NCBI GenBank assembly: GCA_025355485.1
Contig: JANXZP010000032.1
Coordinates: 1-19,951 of the forward strand
Direction: 5' to 3'
DNA from: Pseudomonadota bacterium
GTDB lineage: Bacteria; Pseudomonadota; Gammaproteobacteria; Xanthomonadales; Xanthomonadaceae
Length of the DNA stretch: 19,951 nucleotides
Part shown: one piece after another, positions 13,003 to 19,951 of the stretch
How positions within the stretch are numbered: the first letter of the stretch is position 1
How the letters are laid out: every line of letters starts with the position of its first letter
Notes under the pieces: generated by a model
Database searches by the model: none
Told to the model about the DNA's origin: nothing
What the model saw: the letters and a program-made list of their open reading frames with translations, nothing else
Made by a program: the position numbers and the translations under genes

Positions 13003-15942
13003 ATGCAACCATCACCGCACCTCAGCGTAGTCGAACCCGGCCTCGTCGCCAGCCCGAAGACTTCCAGTGGCAGCGAACCGATGCGCGCGCTGTGCGTCGC
13101 GTTGACCGAGCAGGCTGGATCGATGCGCGGTTTCCGCCGGCTTGCACTGGCCTGGAGCGATGCGGGGCAGCGCATGGACTGGCGCAACGGCGCGCTGGCG
13201 CCGGCGCTGGATGCGACCCTGGACGTCGCGATCAACTACCCCGACGGCCAGCCGTGCACCGCCCCGAAAGTTCCCGGCATGGCGGTGGCGTGGCGGATCG
13301 ATGCGGCCGAAGGCTGGCTGGCAATCGCAATCGAAGTCGATCCGGTCGCGCCGGCTCAAGACTGGACGCCGCTGTTGCGGCGCGCGCACGACATCGGCGC
13401 GGCGTTGATGGAACGCGCGCATCTCAATGGTCGGGTGCAGCGCCTGGAAAAGACCGAACGCCTGCACGGCGCGCTGTACGCGATCGCCGAACTGGCTAAT
13501 TCGAAGCTGGAAATGCCGAAGGTGCTGCGCGGCCTGCATGAGATCGTCGCCGGCCTGATGTATGCCAAGAATTTCTTCATCGTGCTCTACGATTCCGGCA
13601 AGGACAGCCTGCGCTTCCTGTATTTCGCCGATACCGAAGACACCTACATCGCCGATCCGGATCTGGAGATCCCGCTGACGGACCTGCCTAATAGCCTGAC
13701 CGTCGCGTTGATCCAGCATGGCCGGCCGTTGCTGGGGCCGTCCGAGATCCTGCGTGCGCAGTTCGATCTCCCGAGCGACGTGCAACACGGCCCCGACAGC
13801 AGCGACTGGCTGGGCGTGCCGATGCTCAGCGAAGACAAGGTGCGCGGCGCGATCGTGGTGCAAAGCTACGATGTGGGAGTGGGTTACGACGACGAGGACA
13901 GCGCGCTGCTGTCGTACGTCGCCCAGCACATCCTGACCGCGCTGGATCGCAAGCAGCAGCAGAACGAGCTCGAACGCCGCGTGTTCGAACGCACCCGCGA
14001 GCTGGCGATGGCGAACCTGGAGCTGCGTTCGGAAGTCGTCGAACGCCAGCGCGCCGAGCATTTGCAGGCGGTGTTGTACACCATCGCCGAATTGTCGATT
14101 TCCTCTGAAACGCCCGATCAGTTCTACCGATCCGTGCATTCGGAAGTGGACGAGTTGCTGTATGCGCGCAATTTCTACATCGCCCTGCTGTCCGAGGACG
14201 GCGACGAGCTCGAGTTCGCCTACTTCGTCGACGAGTACGACTCGTTCCATGGGCGGCGCAAACTCGCGCGCGGTCTGACCGAATACGTGCTGCGTACCGG
14301 CCGGCCGCTGCTGGCCGACCGCGCTGCCATCGACAAGCTGACGCAGGCCGACGAGGTGCACTCGTCCGGCACGCGGTCGGTGTGCTGGTTGGGCGTACCG
14401 CTGTTGCGCGACGAGCGTACGGTCGGAGTGATCGTCGTGCAGAGTTATTCGCCCGACATCCTGTTCACCGCGCGCGACCAGGAACTGCTGACCTTTGTGT
14501 CGTTCCACATCGCCAGCGGACTGTTGCGCAAGCGCGCGCAGGACAACCTCAAGACCGCGTACGCCGAACTCGAGCGCCGGGTCGAGGAACGCACGCGCGA
14601 ACTCGGCAACGCCAACCGCCAGTTGCGCGGGCAGATCGCCGAACGCGAGCGCGCCGAGGAATCGCTGACCCACCAGGCATTGCACGATGCGCTGACCGGA
14701 TTGCCTAACCGCACGCGTCTGCTCGATCGCATGCAGCGCGCGATGGCCGCCTACCAGCGCAATCCCGACCGGCGCTTCGCGGTGTTGTTCCTCGACCTGG
14801 ATCGTTTCAAGGTTGTCAACGACAGCGTCGGCCACCTGGTCGGCGACGAATTGCTCAAACATGCCAGCCGGCACGTCGCCGCATCTGTGCGCCTGCCCGA
14901 CACGGTCGCGCGGCTGGGCGGCGACGAATTCGCGGTGCTGGTCGAAGACATCGTCGGCGTTTCGGAGGCCTGCGACGTGTCCGCGCGCATCCTCGAATCG
15001 CTGACTGCGCCGATCCGCATTGCGGGCAAGGAGCTGTTCACCTCGGCCAGCATCGGCATTGCGATGATCGGACCGCAATACAAGCGCCCGGAAGAATTGC
15101 TGCGCGATGCCGACGTGGCGATGTACCGCGCGAAGAACAAGGGTCGCAACCGCTACGAAATCTTCGACGAGGCGCTGCGCCACGAGGCCTTGCGCGTGCA
15201 CGACCTCGAAAGCGAGCTGCGCCACGCGATCGCCGGGGATCATTTCGCCCCGTACTTCCAGCCGATCGTGCGGTTGTCCGACGGCGTCACCATGGGCTAC
15301 GAAGCGTTGCTGCGCTGGCGGCACGAGCAACGCGGCGTGCTGTTGCCGAGCGAGTTCCTGGCGGTCGCCGAGGAGAGCGGGCTGATCGAACAGATCGACT
15401 GGCTGATGTTCGAGAAAACCTTCCAGCAGATGAACCGGATCGCCACGCCGAGCCAGTACATCAGCATCAATGTGGCGCCGCGTTACTTCCGTTCGCCGGA
15501 CCTCGCCACGCGACTGATCGAGATGACGCAGCGTTACGGTATCGATGGCGGACGCTTGCGGATCGAGCTGACCGAAGGCGCACTGCTGGACGACTCGCAA
15601 CTCGTGCTCGACACCCTCGAGCAGTTGCGCGACGCTGGCATCTGGGCACAGCTCGACGATTTCGGCACTGGCTATTCGGCGTTGTCGTACCTGCACCGGT
15701 TCCCGCTGAGCGCACTGAAGATCGACCGCTCGTTCGTCGCCGACCTGACCCGTACCGATGGCCAGGGGAGCCAGGCCGTCGTGCGCGCGATCCTTGCGTT
15801 GTCGCATTCGCTGGGCATCGACGTGGTCGGCGAGGGCATCGAGACCAGCGACCAGCGCGACCTGCTCAGCGCGCTGGGCTGCGGCTATGGGCAGGGGTTC
15901 CTGTTCGCGCATCCGGCGCCGCTGATCGAGACTGCCGGCTGA
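13003..15942 (+). CDS. GAF-GAF-GGDEF-EAL c-di-GMP turnover protein
   Basis: A soluble 979-residue protein with both c-di-GMP synthesis and breakdown domains. In order: divergent N-terminal domain (about 25-140); GAF 1 (about 155-315, GLMYAKNFFIV, DWLGVPM); coiled coil (316-350); GAF 2 (about 352-508, EYVLRTGRPL, WLGVPL, FVSFHIA); long coiled coil (510-556); GGDEF (560-722) with DALTGLPNR (562-570), GGDEF at 639-643 and an intact inhibitory I-site RLPD (630-633); EAL (about 735-975). EAL catalytic residues are all present: E767 in YEALLRW, N823, E855, DDFGTG (885-890), K906, E944 and Q964. Both activities are therefore plausible, with GAF ligands deciding the balance. The ATG at 13003 has a TTGGAAAC ribosome-binding site; an ATG at 12916 would overlap the divergent sigma gene. 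It is convergent with the VWA gene. Confidence 0.94.
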   Translation: MQPSPHLSVVEPGLVASPKTSSGSEPMRALCVALTEQAGSMRGFRRLALAWSDAGQRMDWRNGALAPALDATLDVAINYPDGQPCTAPKVPGMAVAWRIDAAEGWLAIAIEVDPVAPAQDWTPLLRRAHDIGAALMERAHLNGRVQRLEKTERLHGALYAIAELANSKLEMPKVLRGLHEIVAGLMYAKNFFIVLYDSGKDSLRFLYFADTEDTYIADPDLEIPLTDLPNSLTVALIQHGRPLLGPSEILRAQFDLPSDVQHGPDSSDWLGVPMLSEDKVRGAIVVQSYDVGVGYDDEDSALLSYVAQHILTALDRKQQQNELERRVFERTRELAMANLELRSEVVERQRAEHLQAVLYTIAELSISSETPDQFYRSVHSEVDELLYARNFYIALLSEDGDELEFAYFVDEYDSFHGRRKLARGLTEYVLRTGRPLLADRAAIDKLTQADEVHSSGTRSVCWLGVPLLRDERTVGVIVVQSYSPDILFTARDQELLTFVSFHIASGLLRKRAQDNLKTAYAELERRVEERTRELGNANRQLRGQIAERERAEESLTHQALHDALTGLPNRTRLLDRMQRAMAAYQRNPDRRFAVLFLDLDRFKVVNDSVGHLVGDELLKHASRHVAASVRLPDTVARLGGDEFAVLVEDIVGVSEACDVSARILESLTAPIRIAGKELFTSASIGIAMIGPQYKRPEELLRDADVAMYRAKNKGRNRYEIFDEALRHEALRVHDLESELRHAIAGDHFAPYFQPIVRLSDGVTMGYEALLRWRHEQRGVLLPSEFLAVAEESGLIEQIDWLMFEKTFQQMNRIATPSQYISINVAPRYFRSPDLATRLIEMTQRYGIDGGRLRIELTEGALLDDSQLVLDTLEQLRDAGIWAQLDDFGTGYSALSYLHRFPLSALKIDRSFVADLTRTDGQGSQAVVRAILALSHSLGIDVVGEGIETSDQRDLLSALGCGYGQGFLFAHPAPLIETAG

Positions 15943-15947
15943 AATCT

Positions 15948-15989
15948 GCTGCGCGCCCGGAGCGTGCCTGTCCGAAGCGGACGCGCAGC
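15948..15989. terminator. Candidate hairpin between convergent genes
   Basis: An imperfect inverted repeat: GCTGCGCGCCCG (15948-15959) pairs with CGGACGCGCAGC (15978-15989) at 11 of 12 positions around an 18-base loop. It lies 5 bp after the GGDEF-EAL stop and about 30 bp after the VWA stop on the other strand, where a bidirectional terminator would be expected. No T-run follows on either strand, so intrinsic termination is doubtful. Confidence 0.35.
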
Positions 15990-16018
15990 GATGGCTGATT
16001 TCAACGGGCATCGCCGGA

Positions 16019-17938
16019 TCATTCGCCACGCGTGACCGCGACCGGCGTGTTGCCGCCATCGAGCGTACGCGCGCGTTCGACCAGTTGCTCAAACTCGGCG
16101 CGATATCCCCAGCGATCGACGCCGCCGGTGCCGCGCGCGAGCTTGCCAATCGCATCCCAGCCATAACCATTGAGATGCTTGCCGCCGCGCAGGTTGTCGG
16201 CGAATGCCGCGACCGCCGCTGCGAAGCGCAGGCGTGGAGTCGCGCTTGCGCTGATCTGGCTGCGCATCAACGGCGTCTCGATGAGCTTGCTGGCCTTCGC
16301 GTCGGGCTGCTTGTAGCGCAGCCGCAGCAGGCCGACTTCGCTGCTGATACTCGATTGGGGCTGGCCCGAAGCAATGACCGGTTTGCCGTAACGCAGCGGA
16401 TCGTTGGCCTCGCCGCCGGAGCCTTTCAGCGTGAGTTCGTACAGCGCGGTGACGTTGTGGCCCGCGCCGATCTCGCCGGCGTCGATCTTGTCGTTGTTGA
16501 AATCCTCGCGGCGCAGCGCGCGATCCTCGTAGCCGATCAAACGGTATTCGGTCACGGTCGCGGGATTGAACTCCATCTGGATCTTCACGTCCTTGGCGAT
16601 GGTCAGCAAGGTCGCGCCCATTTCCTCGACGAACACCTTCCGCGCTTCGTTCAGCGTGTCGATGTAGGCATGGTTGCCGTCGCCGATATCGGCGAGCTGC
16701 TCGGCCATGGTGTCGTTGTAGTTGTCGACGCCGAAACCGAGCGTGGTCAGGGCGATGCCGCTCTCGCGCTGTTTGGCGACCATTTCCTTGAGCGAGCCGG
16801 TGTCGGAAACGCCGACATTGAAATCGCCGTCGGTGGCCAGGATGATGCGATTGGCACCGCCCTTGATGAATGAACCGCGCGCGGTTGCATACGCGAGGCC
16901 GATCCCCGCGCCGCCATTGGTCGAGCCGCCGGCTTCGAGCTGGTTGAGCGCGGCGAGGATTACATCGTGGCGATCGCCAGGCGTGGATGGCAGCACCAGT
17001 CCGGCCGATCCCGCATACACAACAATCGCGACGCGATCCTGCGCGCGCAGCTGCGGAACCAGTTGCGCGAACGCCTGTTTGAGCAACGGCAATTTGTTGG
17101 GCTCGTCCATCGAACCGGAGGTATCGATCAGGAACACCAGGTTCGCTGGTGGCATCTCGGCGTGTGCGACCTCGTAACCCTTGATGCCGATCTGCAGCAG
17201 CGTGTGCTTCGTGTTCCATGGCGCCGGCGCCATCTCGGTGGTGACGCGGAACGGCACCGCACGCGAGATCGGTGCGGGATACGCGTAGTCGAAGTAGTTG
17301 ATCATCTCCTCGGCGCGCACCGCATCGGCGGGCGGACGCTGGCCGGCCGTGAGCATGCGCCGCACGTTGGAATAGCTTCCGGTATCGACGTCGATCGAGA
17401 AGGTGGACACCGGATTGTCGGCAGTGCGCTGCACCGGATTGTCGTCGTGCGTCGCGTACTTCTCACCTGCGGACACGGCCTGCGCGGGATTCCATGCAGG
17501 CGTTGCGGGAGCCTGCATCGCGACGGCTGGCTTCAGTCGAGCGCCGGTCACGGCGACGCGATCGAGGCCGCCGACGGCGTAGCCCACAGTGGCCGTCGGC
17601 GTCGCTTGCGGTGGCGGGGGCGGGGCGGACATCGGCGCCGGACCATCGGAAATCGCTGCGAGGGGCAGTTCGCGTTCGGCGATCGCGTTGGATGCATTCG
17701 AGCCTGCATCCTTCTTGTCTTCCTCCTTGCCGAGTGCTTGCGCCTGTTCGTCGCGGCGAAGTTCGGTCGACGTCTGCGACTGTTTGGTCGCAGTCGCGAC
17801 GGCATGTGCATCGGCAGCGGTTCGCGCGCGCTGATCGGCCGGCGGCGGTGTTTGCGACGATTGCGGTGCGTGCGTGGTGCTGCAGCCTGTGGTGATCAGG
17901 CACAGGGCGATGCCGATGGCGAGACGATGGCGGTGCAT
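16019..17938 (-). CDS. VWA-domain lipoprotein (YfbK-like)
   Basis: A 639-residue predicted lipoprotein. The N-terminus has a short hydrophobic signal ending in the lipobox LITTGC, with C19 as the lipidated residue. Next come a charged Ala/Gln/Lys-rich linker (20-95), six consecutive prolines (105-110), the motif GLDRVAVTGARLK (124-136), and the N-terminal YfbK-family domain (about 168-250, with NPVSTFSIDVDTGSYSNVRR at 175-194). The VWA domain follows (about 266-445) with an intact metal-binding MIDAS: DTSGS (272-276), T340 in STNGG and D370 in ATDGD. The C-terminal domain (about 450-630) is the DUF3520 type usual in this family. The start at 17938 has an AGGAG ribosome-binding site. VWA domains bind protein partners through the metal; the partner is unknown. 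The linker motif is shared with the anti-sigma-like protein at 11275-12369. Confidence 0.92.
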   Translation of the reverse strand: MHRHRLAIGIALCLITTGCSTTHAPQSSQTPPPADQRARTAADAHAVATATKQSQTSTELRRDEQAQALGKEEDKKDAGSNASNAIAERELPLAAISDGPAPMSAPPPPPQATPTATVGYAVGGLDRVAVTGARLKPAVAMQAPATPAWNPAQAVSAGEKYATHDDNPVQRTADNPVSTFSIDVDTGSYSNVRRMLTAGQRPPADAVRAEEMINYFDYAYPAPISRAVPFRVTTEMAPAPWNTKHTLLQIGIKGYEVAHAEMPPANLVFLIDTSGSMDEPNKLPLLKQAFAQLVPQLRAQDRVAIVVYAGSAGLVLPSTPGDRHDVILAALNQLEAGGSTNGGAGIGLAYATARGSFIKGGANRIILATDGDFNVGVSDTGSLKEMVAKQRESGIALTTLGFGVDNYNDTMAEQLADIGDGNHAYIDTLNEARKVFVEEMGATLLTIAKDVKIQMEFNPATVTEYRLIGYEDRALRREDFNNDKIDAGEIGAGHNVTALYELTLKGSGGEANDPLRYGKPVIASGQPQSSISSEVGLLRLRYKQPDAKASKLIETPLMRSQISASATPRLRFAAAVAAFADNLRGGKHLNGYGWDAIGKLARGTGGVDRWGYRAEFEQLVERARTLDGGNTPVAVTRGE

Positions 17939-18007
17939 GGGGCGACTCCTGGTGTGGGTGGCCCTGCTTGCAACGTCGTGAGTGCGGAAACGGGGTTTCG
18001 ATTTGAA

Positions 18008-19075
18008 TTATTTTGCGAGGAGTTGCCTTGCGAGTTCGGCCGAATCCGGTGCGGCGAGCCCTCCAAAACGCTCATCCAACCGCGACAGCGCGCGACCAGC
18101 GCCAGTCTTGTCGCCCTGCGCGATCAGCGCGCGCACCTGTTGCAGGCCTTGCGCAATTTCCGCCGCTAGCCCTGCGCGGCAACGCGCAAGCGCGTCCGCG
18201 CGGCGCACTGTTTCGCCGCTCCGGTCGCGTTCGATCTCATCGATCGCATGCTGGAGCATCGGACCGCGCATCAGCGCATGCTCGACGTCATGCATCGGCT
18301 GTGTGCTCACGCCTTCGACGCACAACCGGTTCGCCGAATCGAGCATGCCCGCATCGCGTGCGTCGATGTCGAGATCCAGGGTGCCCGATACCAGCACCAC
18401 GCGACTGCGTTGCTGGAACAGTCGGAACAAGTCCGCGGGCGGAACTGCGATGCCCGCATTGCCGAACGGATCGCTGCCCGAATTGAGGATCGCGCCGCGG
18501 AACACATCCGGATACGATAGCGCCGCGCGCATCGCGGTGCGCGAACCTCCAGAAAAACCCGATATGTAGATACGTTTCGGATCGAGCTTGTAGCGCGCGG
18601 CGACGTTCTCATAGGCGTGCAGTGCAAGCGGAAGCCGGCGAAAGAGCATGTTGTAGTCGTTGCTGGAGTGATCGGCGCTCACGTAGATCAGGTGACGGCG
18701 GTCGAGTACGTCGCGCCATTGCACCGGAACCTTGGGGACGTCCCATGGCGGGATGAAAACGATCAGGCCGTAACCTTCCGTCGGTGGATCGCCGTTCGGG
18801 ATGTAGATCTCGAAGCGCTCGTTCGACAGGTCGATGCTTTGATCCGGAAGCTGCTGTGATTTGTCGTGCAGGAAGCCGAGCACGCGGTCGGCGCCAATCG
18901 GGCTCAGCGTGCGCCGCACGATTGCGTTGCTGGCGGCAAGCGGCGAATAGCGATCGAAGCTGATTTGCGCGCGTGTGCCGACGAGCGGCGACGAATCGGC
19001 AGCACGCGCAGGAGTGGGCATCGCAACGGCATGCAACGCTATTGCGAACAGAGAAGATTGAATGAGCCGTTTCAT
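18008..19075 (-). CDS. Secreted alpha/beta hydrolase (esterase-like)
   Basis: A 355-residue protein with a Sec signal peptide: Lys-Arg start, hydrophobic core to about residue 18, and likely cleavage after A25 (ARA). The alpha/beta-hydrolase core is recognised by strand LIVFIPPWDVP (104-114), the nucleophile elbow GFSGG with S175 (173-177) after KRIYI, SYPDVFRGAILNSG (187-200), and VVLVSGTLD (226-234). By spacing D234 and H262 are the best candidates for the other triad members. The C-terminal 80 residues are helical and charged and not part of the core. It most resembles polyhydroxybutyrate-depolymerase-like or feruloyl-esterase-like secreted hydrolases; the substrate is not predictable. The ATG at 19075 has a strong GGGAGGAA site at 19079-19086. 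It lies 26 bp behind the aldehyde dehydrogenase gene on the same strand, so the two are probably one operon. Confidence 0.85.
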   Translation of the reverse strand: MKRLIQSSLFAIALHAVAMPTPARAADSSPLVGTRAQISFDRYSPLAASNAIVRRTLSPIGADRVLGFLHDKSQQLPDQSIDLSNERFEIYIPNGDPPTEGYGLIVFIPPWDVPKVPVQWRDVLDRRHLIYVSADHSSNDYNMLFRRLPLALHAYENVAARYKLDPKRIYISGFSGGSRTAMRAALSYPDVFRGAILNSGSDPFGNAGIAVPPADLFRLFQQRSRVVLVSGTLDLDIDARDAGMLDSANRLCVEGVSTQPMHDVEHALMRGPMLQHAIDEIERDRSGETVRRADALARCRAGLAAEIAQGLQQVRALIAQGDKTGAGRALSRLDERFGGLAAPDSAELARQLLAK

Positions 19076-19101
19076 CGGTTCCTCCCGGCCGCGCGTGCGG
19101 C

Positions 19102-19951
<850 letters not shown>

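Noticed and set aside
13012..16170. A 1052-codon open frame on the minus strand covering the GGDEF-EAL gene
   Set aside because: It is antisense to a protein with complete GGDEF and EAL motifs, its translation has no recognisable domain, and long antisense frames are expected from GC-rich codon bias.

Overview
The window is GC-rich chromosomal DNA with tightly packed genes. It looks like a gammaproteobacterium of the Xanthomonadales/Lysobacterales type (Rhodanobacteraceae or Xanthomonadaceae). This is inferred from the gene repertoire (FPTTRWS-type ECF sigma factor beside a Ser/Thr kinase, YfbK-like VWA lipoprotein, ECF sigma with a Pro/Ala-rich anti-sigma, stand-alone group 1 P5C dehydrogenase) and from codon use; no rRNA or marker gene is present to confirm it. 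I see no tRNA, rRNA, CRISPR array, insertion sequence or phage gene. There is no gene-free stretch longer than about 170 bp.

Layout, left to right. (1) 1-525, minus: start of a delta-1-pyrroline-5-carboxylate dehydrogenase cut by the window edge. (2) 599-3644: a transmembrane Ser/Thr kinase (minus) divergent from an ECF sigma factor (plus), sharing an 88-bp intergenic region. (3) 3687-8916, minus: SPFH/stomatin-like protein, GAF-GAF-GGDEF diguanylate cyclase and OPT-family transporter. (4) 9087-9317, plus: 76-residue protein of unknown function. (5) 9331-11142, minus: MsbA-type ABC exporter half-transporter. (6) 11275-12917, minus: a second ECF sigma factor translationally coupled by an ATGA overlap to a cysteine-free anti-sigma-like membrane protein. 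(7) 13003-15942, plus: GAF-GAF-GGDEF-EAL protein, divergent from that sigma factor. (8) 16019-17938, minus: VWA-domain lipoprotein. (9) 18008-19951, minus: secreted alpha/beta hydrolase behind an aldehyde dehydrogenase whose 5' part lies outside the window.

The region is rich in signalling genes. It holds two ECF sigma factors with different apparent control modes (kinase versus membrane anti-sigma) and two c-di-GMP enzymes built on the same sensory architecture but with different outputs. The most unusual signals are these: a kinase/sigma pair whose sigma region 2.2 has Thr-Ser-Ser where an acidic residue is usual; three closely spaced cysteine pairs in the kinase's predicted periplasmic half; a TonB-receptor-like LDxVxVxGxRLK motif present in both the anti-sigma and the VWA lipoprotein; and the GGDEF versus GGDEF-EAL paralogue pair.
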